Positions 40,695 to 51,300 of a stretch of DNA of 64,000 bases are shown one piece after another. The number at the start of each line of letters is the position of its first letter. Position 1 is the stretch's first letter. The position numbers and the translations under genes were made by a program. Origin of the DNA: Saccharomycopsis crataegensis (lineage: Eukaryota > Ascomycota > Saccharomycetes > Ascoideales > Saccharomycopsidaceae); contig NW_027043829.1 of assembly GCF_037102585.1 (NCBI RefSeq), positions 1,054,001 through 1,118,000 of the forward strand, read 5' to 3'. The notes beneath the pieces were generated by a model. It worked only from the letters and a program-made list of their open reading frames with translations, had not been told where the DNA came from and did no database searches.

Positions 40695-42080
40695 TTAGGC
40701 ACCGATCTGTTCTTCAACTTCAAATACTGATTTCACCACAATGTCGATCAACTTATCAGTTTGCTCTCTGGTAATGATGAAACTTGGAGCAAACAAAACA
40801 TGATCTCCGATCTTGTTGTCAACAGTACCTGGACATGGCATACTGGTGGCACCGTTCTTGCTAATTTGCTTACCAACCACCCCGTGCATCTTCAAATCAG
40901 CAGCAAAAGGTTCTTTGGTCTTGGTATCCTTAACCAATTCTAAAGACCAGAAACCACCGGAACCTCTAACATCCCCAACGATCTTGGACTTCCCGAGCAA
41001 TTTCTCCTTCAATTGGGCTCCCAAATAGTTACCTTGTTCTTTCATGTTGGCGATCAAGTTGTCTCTCTTAACCTTCTTTTGCACCGCGAGGGCCACTTGA
41101 CAATTGAATGCGTGTTGATGGTAAGTTTGTGCCCCGATAATGTAGTTGGAACCATCGGTCAATGCGTTCTTCACTTTAGGAGACACGAGCACCGCAGCAA
41201 TGGTGACATATCCACTACCAAGAGTTTTACCAATAGTTTGAATATCTGGACCTTGGTTTTCTGGCAAATATTGTTCCCAAGCATGGAAAGTCCCGCAACG
41301 GCCAATCCCACTCATCACTTCATCCAACATAAACAAAATACCGTACTTGTGACACACTTCCCTGACGCCTTCCAAGTACCCTGGCACCGGAGGACAGGTA
41401 CCAAAAGTGGAACCGACAACGGTTTCCCCGAGCCAGCCAACGATGGTGCTTGGATCATTGGCAATGAAAGTATCTTCGACATCCTTGACCAATCTATCCT
41501 TGTATTGTTCTAAAGTTTCTCCTTCTTTCAAATCACGGTATGGATAAACGGCTTCAGTCTTGAGGAAAGTCTTTGGGTCACCTAAGAATTTGTCGAATCT
41601 GGTTCTTCTTGGATTATGCCCCATAGACAAACAACCCATGGTGTAACCGTGGTATGTCTTCTTACGGCTAACGAATTTGTAACGCTGGGTCTGGCCGATT
41701 TCATCTTGGTATTGCTTGGCCAATTTCAAAGCGTTTTCGACCGATTCAGACCCTGATCCGGTGATCAACACCGCAGCAAAAGCGTCTTTAGGAGAGTTTT
41801 GCACCAAGAATTCAGCAAGTTCTTCAGATGGATAGTTGGAGATGGCACCTGGATAGTTGTACACCGAGGTTTCGGCAGCGTGCTTCATGGCTTCGATGAT
41901 TTCTGGATCTTTGTGTCCGACAGCACCAACAGCGGCCCCAGTGGAACCATCGATAAGGGTGGTACGTTCTTTGGTAATAGGATCTTCAAGAGTGATGTAA
42001 ATACCATCACCGTCAACAGCCATTGGCTTTGGAGCAGAGACGTTGGATTGAATCACAAGAGGTTGGGCAGATTTGGTCAT
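40695..42080 (-). CDS. class III PLP aminotransferase (omega-amino-acid type)
   Basis: 461 aa from the first ATG (42080); upstream poly-Phe codons are T-tract artefact. Class III signatures are visible: IDGSTGAAVGAVGHKDPEI, LITGSGSESVENALKLA, TYHGYTMGCLSMGHNP, LFMLDEVMSGIGRCGTFHAWEQ with the PLP-contacting Asp, and the Schiff-base lysine in TIGKTLGSGYVTIAAVLV. The family moves amino groups from terminal amines (GABA, beta-alanine, ornithine derivatives, aminopropane-type compounds) to a keto acid. It differs from the Uga1 type at several motifs. All 461 codons were read without finding a CTG. It is likely cytosolic, with no targeting peptide. It lies near a PLP decarboxylase that could make an omega-amino acid. 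Confidence 0.88.
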   Translation of the reverse strand: MTKSAQPLVIQSNVSAPKPMAVDGDGIYITLEDPITKERTTLIDGSTGAAVGAVGHKDPEIIEAMKHAAETSVYNYPGAISNYPSEELAEFLVQNSPKDAFAAVLITGSGSESVENALKLAKQYQDEIGQTQRYKFVSRKKTYHGYTMGCLSMGHNPRRTRFDKFLGDPKTFLKTEAVYPYRDLKEGETLEQYKDRLVKDVEDTFIANDPSTIVGWLGETVVGSTFGTCPPVPGYLEGVREVCHKYGILFMLDEVMSGIGRCGTFHAWEQYLPENQGPDIQTIGKTLGSGYVTIAAVLVSPKVKNALTDGSNYIIGAQTYHQHAFNCQVALAVQKKVKRDNLIANMKEQGNYLGAQLKEKLLGKSKIVGDVRGSGGFWSLELVKDTKTKEPFAADLKMHGVVGKQISKNGATSMPCPGTVDNKIGDHVLFAPSFIITREQTDKLIDIVVKSVFEVEEQIGA

Positions 42081-42603
42081 GGTTGATTGGTGGTATTGGT
42101 ATAATGAAAAGAAAAAAAAAAGAAGATAGCTAAAGAAGAAGAAGGAAATAAAAAAAAAAAAAAAAATTATTATCAAATTGGATATCGAGAAGAAGAAAAC
42201 CCTGGAAATTTATAATTCTGGATTGCGGTTATCTTTTAATATCAAGATTCACGGAATTGGGATGCCTTCGGAGTTGGGATCCCGCATGGCCGTGTCGTCT
42301 GCAACTGAAACAATTAGGAAATTGTTCCCCGAACAGAGAAATTATTATCGAAGATCATTTATTCTTAAAATATTTAAAGAATATAAATCAATCGATTAAC
42401 CGAGAATTTATCTAGTTTCTCCATGATTTGTGTAGCTCCAAATAAAAGTTTCGGTTAATCTTATCTACAGTTGGAGAGGGGTGGAAAAAAAAAAAAGAAT
42501 TCAACTTGGAAGTTAGAAACACTCATTGCAAATATATACATAATTCATTGATTAAATTCATAGATAGTATTGTGATTAAGTCTTCATTTTTTAAATGAAC
42601 AAA
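42081..42603. other. intergenic aminotransferase promoter/PEX39 3' region
   Basis: A17 and A12 tracts near 42150-42166 and 42484-42495. A 73-codon plus-strand frame without an ATG was rejected. Nothing else seen. Confidence 0.45.
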
Positions 42604-43210
42604 TCATACAGCTGAACTGATCTCAATCTCAATCTCTTTCTCTTTCTCATCATCATCCTTAATTTCCCAAGGCTTCCTCCGCTGCAGCAATACCGACCTT
42701 GATGCCTGATCTTCCAACACGATGTTGGGGATTTTCCTGATTCCAGGAATCTCCTTTCCAGCCACAATCAACTCCACTAGTTCGTCGTAACTTAAAGAAG
42801 ATTGTTCCCCTTGTTCTTGTTGTGGTTGTGGTTGATGTTCCAACAGTATTTCCGGGGTATTTGAGAATCCGGGGGAACATGACTCTTGTACCCATCGGCC
42901 GTATTGCCCTAGATCGATCTGAACATCAAAGGTTTTCTTGAAGTAGAAAACCTTAGAATTAGTGATTATTTGTTGTTTCTTCGCCGGAGTCATCGAAGTG
43001 TTTGCCTTGAAGTACGAATTGTAGATATTTTTCAATCCGGCCTGGCAAAATATGATTAGTTAGTTAGGGGATCATTGCAAAAAGAACAAAACAAACAAAC
43101 AAACAAACAAACAAAAGGGTACGTACCTGATATACCAAATCGTTCTCCCAATCATAGTGATGGAACTTCTCAAATACCTGATTACTGTCTGCGCTTTCTG
43201 TGGTCTTCAT
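42604..43210 (-). CDS. PEX39: Pex39-like peroxisomal import factor (KPWE motif), spliced
   Basis: Exons 43127-43210 and 42604-43041 give 173 aa. The intron (43042-43126, 85 nt) has a GTACGT donor, a CTAACTAAC branch and a GCCAG acceptor. The N-terminal exon encodes MKTTESADSNQVFEKFHHYDW. Exon 2 has an amphipathic segment AGLKNIYNSYFKA, then YDELVELIVAGKEIPGIRKIP and the hallmark RRKPWE near residue 150. Pex39 (S. cerevisiae Yjr012c) binds Pex7 through KPWE and supports PTS2 cargo import into peroxisomes. A Gln/Pro insert (about residues 90-105) and an acidic tail are lineage features. The codon before QRRKPWE is CTG (42685-42687). Confidence 0.85.
43042..43126 (-). other. spliceosomal intron of PEX39
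   Basis: GTACGT donor, CTAACTAACTAAT branch region, TTTTGCCAG acceptor; phase 0. A (CAAA)n microsatellite lies inside the intron at about 43090-43115. Confidence 0.9.
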
Positions 43211-44178
43211 TGTCAAAATGAATGGTTGGTGCCCGTTATCGGTAATAAAAAAGGCGTTTTCTCTGCCTCAACAATAATAATCTCCCCCTCCATTTCACGC
43301 GCAAAAAAAAATAATTTCCTGGTCTTTTCTTACCAGCCGATCGGTACCTTGATGGCGTGCCGACTTTCTTTCTTATCTTATCTTATGTTATCGCTTCAAC
43401 CATCCATGAGCCATCGTTGGAATTGGAAGATCTACAGTAATGGTCTAGCACTATATCAACATAGGTTGATATTGTCATACGGATATCATTCTTCCGTCCG
43501 ATTTTATGTGGATTCGACAGATACGGTAGAAGCGTCCATTGCTCTTCCCTTACTACTTACTGTTAACCAGTGACTAATCATTTGATTTGTGTGATATATC
43601 CCATACTTCTTTTTCTTGCAATGATTTTTGATTGCTGGGCCGTGATTTGTTAGCCTTTTTTTTAGGGGCTTTTCGGTTCATCCATGAAATGGGATTTTTT
43701 CCTTTTTTTTTTCGAATACCTAGAGGGTGGTGGATCGGCATGCTCTGTGAATAAAGAGAACTTACGTCCCCCTCCTACAAGGAAGTTTGTTTACTCATTT
43801 CTATACTCACCTAGAAATCATTCTAATTAGTTTCTATTTTTACATCTTCTCATGCGACAATAACTATATCATTGGTAGCGTGAATTTCACTTCTGATTGA
43901 TGTCTAGAGAGTCCCAAATCTTCCAAAGATTGCAGGAAGTCCAAGTTACTAAAGTTGCTTTTGCTGCAGTAAATGTTTACGGTCAGCTTTGATTTCACAG
44001 AATTGACATTTGCCTGTTCGTCTCTCTTGAAATAGACGTGCCAGAAACACTCTATCACGATACACAACATATAACACAAACAAATTTAACAGCTAAATTC
44101 ATTATATATATAAGTATATATATTGTACCCTCCCTATGTTATTCTATAATATACATCGCAGCATTAGCTTGTTTGCCA
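43211..44178. other. intergenic PEX39 promoter/downstream of coiled-coil gene
   Basis: About 970 bases. A 138-codon plus-strand frame (43157-43573) overlaps PEX39 exon 1 and is rejected. A 68-codon minus-strand frame (43864-44070) has plausible composition but no recognised family. T tracts near 43655 and 43701. No RNA gene seen. Confidence 0.4.
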
Positions 44179-44949
44179 TCACTGCTTGACTTCTGGATCA
44201 ATCAACCTGAGACCACCCAATCTGACAACCCGCAAATGATTCTTCAAATCTTCGCTGGCCACCCCGGAAAGAGTAACTGCCGGAAGATCTTTGGAAATTC
44301 CAAAGAGATTAGCATCATCCGCATTCACAAGATATACCTTTGTCCCATATTGTTTCTCAAATGATGCCCGGATCTTATCATTGTGGGACTTGATATCATC
44401 GGTCATAATCAACTCATCCGACGCTTCTGGTGTCTCTGAACTCTCCTTCTGTACTTCTTCCGGTGATGCTGTGAATTCTTTTGATAGATTTTTGATTTCT
44501 TCCAATAAATCAAGCTGACCACTTGGGGGTTTTGTGGTGTCGTCCGTTGCTTCTCCCGTATGTTTCTTCTCAAATAAACCAGTACCAAAGTTGGTAGAGC
44601 TCAGTAGTTGTTCAATTTCTTGTTGTAAATCAGCTATTACTTCATTGTATTCTTTCCCATCAATCTTCCAGTCACTATCACTGATATTATAATCGATTAA
44701 ATCTTTGCCATCATCGTCATCATTCAAACTTTGTTGCTCCTTATTCTTTAATAACCCAAACATCTTCAACATGGCCTCATTTGCCAAAACGTAGTTCACA
44801 GCAGTGTCAGTCTTCAATGAGACGTCAGTGATCCCTCCATCGATCGTCGTTCCACTAAGCACAGATCTTGGGTGATGTAGAAATCTATCTACACCTATTG
44901 GAATTCCAGCTGCGCCGCCATCAATCTTTTGTCTTTTTGCGGTGGTCAT
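44179..44949 (-). CDS. hypothetical nuclear-type protein, 256 aa
   Basis: Starts at the first ATG (44949), MTTAKRQKIDGG, with a basic patch that could be a nuclear signal. I do not recognise the family. A hydrophobic helix (AVNYVLANEAMLKMFGLL, about residues 57-74) is followed by an acidic linker. A predicted coiled coil follows (YNEVIADLQQEIEQLL, near residue 110), then a Glu/Ser-rich stretch, and a conserved-looking C-terminus (KDLPAVTLSGVASEDLKNHLRVVRLGGLRLIDPEV). An ACGCGT MCB element lies 85 bp upstream (45034-45039) in the promoter shared with RPN10. This could mean G1/S expression, as for replication or kinetochore genes; that is inference. Confidence 0.7.
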   Translation of the reverse strand: MTTAKRQKIDGGAAGIPIGVDRFLHHPRSVLSGTTIDGGITDVSLKTDTAVNYVLANEAMLKMFGLLKNKEQQSLNDDDDGKDLIDYNISDSDWKIDGKEYNEVIADLQQEIEQLLSSTNFGTGLFEKKHTGEATDDTTKPPSGQLDLLEEIKNLSKEFTASPEEVQKESSETPEASDELIMTDDIKSHNDKIRASFEKQYGTKVYLVNADDANLFGISKDLPAVTLSGVASEDLKNHLRVVRLGGLRLIDPEVKQ

Positions 44950-45033
44950 TGGAAAATAGTAATAATCAATGGAAAACAAATATTATCTATTATTTATTTA
45001 TTTGTTTGTTTATTTATTTATTCAATATACGAT

Positions 45034-45039
45034 ACGCGT
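45034..45039. promoter_or_regulatory. MCB element ACGCGT
   Basis: Perfect Mbp1/Swi6-type ACGCGT in the 300-bp divergent promoter between the 256-aa unknown and RPN10, closer to the unknown gene. A single site; function not proven. Confidence 0.45.
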
Positions 45040-45163
45040 CGGTGTATTATTATTATTATTATTATTCTTCTTCAGTTTTTTATTTTTTTTTTTTCCAGTT
45101 GCAAGTATCAAGGCCGGGTACGTTGCGCTTCCATACTTTTTCTGAATGATTTCTCTGGTTATT

Positions 45164-45172
45164 GTTGCCACT
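45164..45172 (-). promoter_or_regulatory. PACE-like element upstream of RPN10
   Basis: GTTGCCACT, reverse complement AGTGGCAAC. It keeps the TGGCAA core of the Rpn4 PACE site (7 of 9 matches) and lies about 80 bp upstream of the RPN10 ATG. Confidence 0.5.
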
Positions 45173-45249
45173 CTCATTAGACGTTGTTACCGTTGGTTGT
45201 AGAAGAACATCATCCACAAATATAGATATCAATTGAATACTGAGCAAAA

Positions 45250-46035
45250 ATGGTTCTCGAGGCTACTATGATAATTATCGACAACTCCGAGTTCATGAGA
45301 AACGGAGACTACCCAACTAATAGATACGAAGCGCAATTGGACACAGTTGACATTATCTTCAACGCTAAAACCCAATCAAACCCTGAAAACACTGTTGGAA
45401 TATTATCAATGGGTGGCGATGGCCCTAATGTATTGAGCACATTAACCAACGATATCGGTAAGATCAGAGTTGGTATCCATGACTCCAAAATTCATGGCAA
45501 AAGTCATTTATCCAGTGGTATTCAAGTGGCTGCATTGGCCTTAAAACACCGTCAAAATAAAGTACAGAGTCAAAGAATAATAGCATTCGTTGGAAGTCCT
45601 ATTTCAGAAACAGAAAAAGATTTGGAAAAATTGGCCAAAAAAATGAAAAAGAATAATATTGCCGTTGATTTTATCAACTTTGGGGAGGAGGCTGTCAATA
45701 GTTCCAAGTTGGAAAAATTCATAAATATTGTAAACAACCACGATAATAGCCATTTGGTGAACGTTCCTTCTGGTCCAAAGTTGCTATCCTCAGTGGTTAT
45801 TTCCTCAGCAATACTTTCTTCTGGTGAAGATGCTGAAGGGTTTGAAAATGATGGTTTTGGTGGTGATGGGTTTGATTTTGACGCCAATGTCGACCCTGAT
45901 TTGGCGTTGGCTTTGCGTTTATCTCTTGAAGAAGAAAAAGCTAGACAAGAACGTGATCAGAAACAGCAGGCAGAAAAGTTGGAAACTGTCAACGAAGAAC
46001 AGGATGGTAACGCCAAAATGGATGAATCTAACTGA
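45250..46035 (+). CDS. RPN10: Rpn10, proteasome ubiquitin receptor
   Basis: 261 aa. A VWA domain spans residues 1-190, starting MVLEATMIIIDNSEFMRNGDY. It includes YEAQLDTVDIIFNAKTQSNPENTVGILSM and the QRIIAFVGSPI strand. A Gly/Phe-rich linker leads to a single UIM (DPDLALALRLSLEEEKARQE, about residues 214-233) and an acidic Gln-rich tail. Rpn10 sits at the base-lid interface of the 19S particle and captures polyubiquitin via the UIM. Length matches S. cerevisiae Rpn10 (268 aa). A PACE-like site lies in the promoter. Confidence 0.96.
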   Translation: MVLEATMIIIDNSEFMRNGDYPTNRYEAQLDTVDIIFNAKTQSNPENTVGILSMGGDGPNVLSTLTNDIGKIRVGIHDSKIHGKSHLSSGIQVAALALKHRQNKVQSQRIIAFVGSPISETEKDLEKLAKKMKKNNIAVDFINFGEEAVNSSKLEKFINIVNNHDNSHLVNVPSGPKLLSSVVISSAILSSGEDAEGFENDGFGGDGFDFDANVDPDLALALRLSLEEEKARQERDQKQQAEKLETVNEEQDGNAKMDESN

Positions 46036-46366
46036 TCTCTCCACAGCATATTGTTAACCATTTTCATTCTATGATGTATTTTTACTCTTTAATCAATGTT
46101 AATTTAAACGCTCGAAGTGGATAATTTAAGATTAATTGCTTGTGTAGGTATTTGGAGTATTTTTTTTTTTCTTTTTTAGTTCTTGGTGTATCATTTTGTG
46201 TCATAACATGCATCAACAGATGGTTTGAAAAACCAACACTCAAATTTATATTTATATATTTCGCGATAACTAGAGGGCCCTTTTTTTTTATTCTCTGCTA
46301 TTGAGTGGCATCTCCAGACCATTAAAAAATATCACCATATAAAAGATAGACAGCCAGGCTTGTTCA
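46036..46366. other. intergenic RPN10/GAF gene
   Basis: AT-rich, T10 near 46161, TATATTTATATATT near 46247. No gene seen. Confidence 0.5.
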
Positions 46367-48114
46367 ATGATTCCACAGTTATCACTCAAATCGAGTGCTT
46401 CAACTCAAAGCTCAAATAGTACAACAAATAGAAAGAGTGGTATTTTTGGAACGGGCTCAAATGATATACCCGCTTCCTTATGGTGAGTAGTCGTCATTGT
46501 TTTATTTGGTCACTATTAGTACTCTATTATTAACACACCCTTAGCCAAGAAAAAAATCGTTATGCCTTAACAAAATTCAGAAAACAAGACAAATTTTTGA
46601 TTCCTAGATATGAAAGCTGTGTAATAAACCCGCTACACTTAACAAAAGGCCATTTTATGGAAGCTTATAGTAAGGTATGTTGTGTTTTTTTTGTTTGTTT
46701 TTTTATCACTTGGATTTTATTCAGATGACTAACTCAATAAAAGGGAAAATGGAATTTATCTGTCGTTCCTTGTCCAGAGTTCCTTACCAATCGAGGATTA
46801 ATGATCCCTCCAGAAAGCTACAAAGAGTCTATAAGAGTCAAGACTGTTCAACAGTATATGGCTTCAAAACAATGGGAGTATAGGTCAAATGATTTGGAAA
46901 AAATAATCAGCCGTGCTGCACAAATGGGATCTGCCTCTGGTGCTTGTATATCTTTGATTGACGAAACTAAACAAATCGTCAAATGTGGCCACTCATCAGT
47001 TAGAGAGTGTCCCAGACAAATGTCTATCGATGGGCACGCAATTTTATCCTCTCAATACTTCATTATTTTGGACGCTTCCACAGATTGGCGATTCGCTAAT
47101 AATCCCTTAGTGAAAAACTATCCCAAGATTAGGCTCTATGCCGGGGTTCCCTTAGTGGCCAGTAATAAACAAGTGATTGGGATTTTGTCAATATTTGATG
47201 GTTTTCCAAGATCTGAATTTAATTCTTTTTGTATCCAGGAGTTGCAAATTATGGCAAGGGAAATCATGTCAATATTAGATTCTACATACCAATCAGAAAC
47301 CGCTGGATCACAAAGCCAAGCATTAAAAAACATTCCGAGTGAAAATCGAAAAGATTTGATAAATCAGGTAGGTAGAGCCACAGGGGTTAAAAATTCAACT
47401 TTTAATACCATCCCTGTGTACGAGAAAGATGGTTCAGGCTCTTCATATGTCCAGAATCATAATTTCAGGTTTGGAAAACACAAATTCACTGAACAGGACA
47501 TTTTTAATGCAGAGCTTGGGAAGATGCTCGCTGAGTCAGGGGATTTCAAATTAGCTGCTAACCTATTATGTAAAATAATTTTAGAAAGATTAAACTTGAG
47601 TGCTGTATACATTATGGAAATTAGAGTGGTAGGGGTCTTTGAGATTGATCCGGACTATTTTCCGAAGCGGAATGAGGTTGAAGCGGAGGATTTCAAGTTT
47701 GCGGAGATGTTAAGGAAAGTTGAAAGGGAACATGTAATCACAAGAGTTGTGGATAGTTATCCAGATGAAATTTCTGGTGAATTGAAGGGCGATGAATCCG
47801 AGTCGTCCCAATCTTTGCATTATAAAGCACTTAGCTCAGAATTTGGGATTTCTGTTAGAAGCACGATAAGAAACTGTAACTGTGGTAACGGGGTTTGTTT
47901 ACCCTTTTATAGAAGGCCATCAAAGCTAGTTAGGAAAGAAAAAATTCATATCAATGATCAAATCTTTGAACCAATTGAGTTATATCTCAAATCAGGAGGA
48001 TATATCATTGGAGCGTTTTCCGAAAACGACGGAGTGACTACTCACGAGGATATCAATTATATTTTGAACGCAACAGATATCTATCGGAAAATGTACATTG
48101 ACAGTGTTGCCTGA
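46367..48114 (+). CDS. GAF-domain protein, two introns
   Basis: Proposed exons are 46367-46482, 46545-46674 and 46780-48114, giving 526 aa. Intron 1 (62 nt) uses a GTGAGT donor, TATTAAC branch and CTTAG acceptor. Intron 2 uses GTATGT and a GACTAAC branch. A GAF domain lies at about residues 115-245 (CISLIDETKQIVKCG, SIDGHAIL, DWRFANNPLVKNYPKIRLYAGVPLV, IGILSIFDGFPR), the type found next to sensor kinases and in free-standing fungal regulators. The C-terminal half is unfamiliar, with Cys residues in NCNCGNGVC near 395. GAF domains bind small ligands such as cyclic nucleotides or tetrapyrroles; the ligand here is unknown. No kinase or phosphatase domain is attached. Confidence 0.75.
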
Positions 48115-48337
48115 AAAATTTCTTTTCTATTTTATTGATAGAGTAGCAAAACTCTTTTGAAGAAAGTATGCTGTTGATTACTTTTTACGGTACACAGAAT
48201 TTAAATAATAACACATTTATCCCAAATTATATTATATAATACAATAGTAAACAAAAAATTTCAAGAATAGAATAACCAAAAAAACAGTAAAAAAAAAAAT
48301 AGGATAAATAAATATAAAGAAATAAAGCTATATAATA
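48115..48337. other. short convergent spacer
   Basis: 223 bases, A-rich on the plus strand. Convergent 3' ends of the GAF gene and HIR3; nothing else seen. Confidence 0.5.
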
Positions 48338-51300
48338 TCAGTCATCAATTTCTATGGGGTTCTTAGAGACACCTTGTGTGTTATTCCCATTTATTGAGGC
48401 AATTTTCGGCTTCTTCAAAAGAATCGCATCGTCATCATCATCATAATCATCATCGTCTTTTATGTTTCTTTTCTTATTTTCAGATTCTTCCATCTCAATT
48501 TTCACCAGAGTTTTTCTAGATTTCTCAGAATTGGAAACGTTAGAGGTACTGGAGACCTCAACAATCAGTTGAACGCTCGTGCCATTCTTATTGCCATCTT
48601 GATCGATAATTTTAGGGATTTGAAGATTTCCAGTTTTCTTGCTAGATGATCGCATGTCAAGCATATCAATGATATTCATCCTCCTTGAGATATTTGGTTT
48701 TCTCACTTGCGATTCATCACTTGGTTGGTTTACCATGGAGGATCCCTCCTTAGTTGGTTGGTCGGAAGGTTTTGATCCCGATTCGTTGACTTTTGGCTTG
48801 ATAGTTTCTGATTTTGCTTTGGCATCAGTTGTTTCAGACGAAGCTGTATCAGGAGCGATAGAAGTAACTGAACCTGTATCAGGAACCATTAGCACTTTAT
48901 CATTGATAATTGAAACGGGAACGGCAGAAGCTTTCTCAGTTTCGGTTACCACTGGCTTTTCAGGTTCTCTTTTCTTTTCCCTGGTGTCAAATATGAGTTC
49001 ATGGATCTTTTGTAATTGCTCAATTTCATCCGCAAGCATCTTCAAGATTGCGATAGCACGAGGGTATATATCTCTTCGGGCAACTTTGGTTTTAACAGGC
49101 CCATCGGACTTGGAAGTCAGAGTTGTTGGCAGTGAATTTCCGGTAGATGAGGAAGCTTTAGCGGCGGTTACAACTTGGGCAACTCCCGGGGTTATGTTTT
49201 CGCCTTCTTTAGATACCTCCTTTCCAATAGTTGTTATGATCCCACTTTTTGCAGCAGCAACAGAGGATTGTTCCTGGCTAACAGGTTTCTTCAAGATATG
49301 CTTCTCAACGTATTGTTCGTAAAGCCTCAAGTAAATGGCAGCAAATGTCTCGTCAATCGCTGCAGTAGAGGCAAATCCATTATTCATTCTTCTCATCTCA
49401 GAAACTTCGTATAAAAGCAATAACATCCGTGGCTCAATTAACTTGAGTCTCTCCTGCTTTAATTTCCCAAGAAAATTTTGAGATCTATCGATAAACTCTC
49501 TATATACAAGGCGCCCAATGATAGTATCAGTAAATGTTTGCTCAACATACAATTCTTTTGTTTTTACAAGGCGACAAGTGGCACGGCATGCAGTTTCCCA
49601 AGCACCAATCATATTTATCATGCTAGATCCCGATCTTCTGAGTTTTTTAAGAGTCATAAATAATGTTGACAACGCTTCTGATTTTTCCAATAACATGACA
49701 AAGAAATTAACATACTGGTAAGCATAAAGAAAATGCTTTCCTGGTCTTTCATTCTCAGGTTTCCAAATTGTAATCAAATTCTTATTGGTAGATTTCAAAG
49801 TAAGTAAAGTTAACATTTCTTCTATCCCACCAGCAATATCATCAAAGTCTTCATATAGAATCTTAGCAATTCTATATCTTGGTTTATGATGCCATTTTTT
49901 TTTGTCGTGAGATAATACTTTTCTAAGAATCCCAACACACGTTTTAGAAAATGCCTTGAATTGCTCTCCATATGCAATTTCTTTATTGTTCATAATGTCT
50001 TCAATTTCTTCAGGGATTTTATACTGGTAAAAATCATTATCTTGTTTCAAATACCTAAGTCCTGTATTGATATCAATTCTCTTGCCCTTCACATACTTGT
50101 AAACCAAAGAGCATAATCTATAATGTGGTTCAATTGTCGGTTCAGACGACGATCCGTGTTGATTCTTTGCAGACTCACAAGATCTCAAAAGGATTTTGAT
50201 GGCACTCTCAGGTTTACTGTCCAATTTCACTTGCAAGTTGGCAGCATAGTAATAATTAGACCAATCATCGTCAGATAATTTAATTGCCATTCTGAAAGAT
50301 AATAGGTTTGTCCGATAAATAGAAGTATCAACAATTGGTTTTTCAGAATGTGTTTCACTATATCCAGAGGCACTTAACAATAACTTTGGCGTTGTACTCA
50401 ATTGATAACATAGCTTCCCCATCGGCTGCATACTAGAGCTATACATTTCCTTGGAAAGTAGCGTCCATAATAATGCTATCATACGTTTGGAATTTTCCTT
50501 TTGCTCGTCTGTCATTTGAGCATAGATACTCACCGCCATCAAATAACACAAGATGGCTCTCTTTTGCGAAATTGCAGTATTGTTCTTCCTATCACTATTC
50601 AATTTATCAGATGTCCAAATTAAATCGTCCTCAACTAAAAAACTATAAGATTGACCCAAAAGAATCCAACTTTCCAATCTTCTAGTACCACAAAACAAAT
50701 CTGCCTTGAACATTTTAATAACGAAATCCAATTCTGCCGATCTACCCTGCATTGATCTTTTTCTTATTTTGAATAATGACAATGCCATTACACCTTGAAC
50801 ATAATAAAGGCCTTGTTCTGCAATCTTTTGAATATCTAGTTGAGTTTTTGATATTCCAATATCAAGCAAGCCATAGAAAGAGTCTCTAAAAATTTGGGAG
50901 TTCAAAGAAGAATCAAGATAGGTCTCCATCACCGCGTCAGCTCTGACTATTCTTTCGTACTTTGTATTAGGTTCCCCAATGACTTCAAAAAATGAGTCAA
51001 GAACAGCTTTTAGATCACTCTTGATATTATTAAAATATGGATCCCTTTTCTCGAAAGCGAGCGCAAGAAATCTTTTGGTCAAAACTAAAGCAGATTCTCT
51101 CTCAATTGGGACACTGGTAGTTTCATGTTCAAATGGTTCATATTGTTCAATGGCCCAAGGTAAATTGTACAAACATTTGGTTAACTGGAAGATATCTAGA
51201 TCGACATATGTCCACTTTGCTGACAATAATTCATTTTGTAAAAGTTTCAAGAATCTACCAGAAGAGCAATCACACATCAAACCGAAACCAAGAAGAGCAT

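Noticed and set aside
43157-43573. 138-codon plus-strand frame
   Set aside because: Overlaps PEX39 exon 1 on the opposite strand and has no recognisable features.
43864-44070. 68-codon minus-strand ORF downstream of the 256-aa unknown
   Set aside because: Composition is protein-like, but there is no family match, no clear promoter and no splice link to a neighbour; too weak to call without transcript data.
48639-49322. 227-codon frame antisense to HIR3
   Set aside because: Lies opposite the disordered Ser/Thr/Lys tail of HIR3, whose coding frame is supported by a conserved N-terminus and continuous length.
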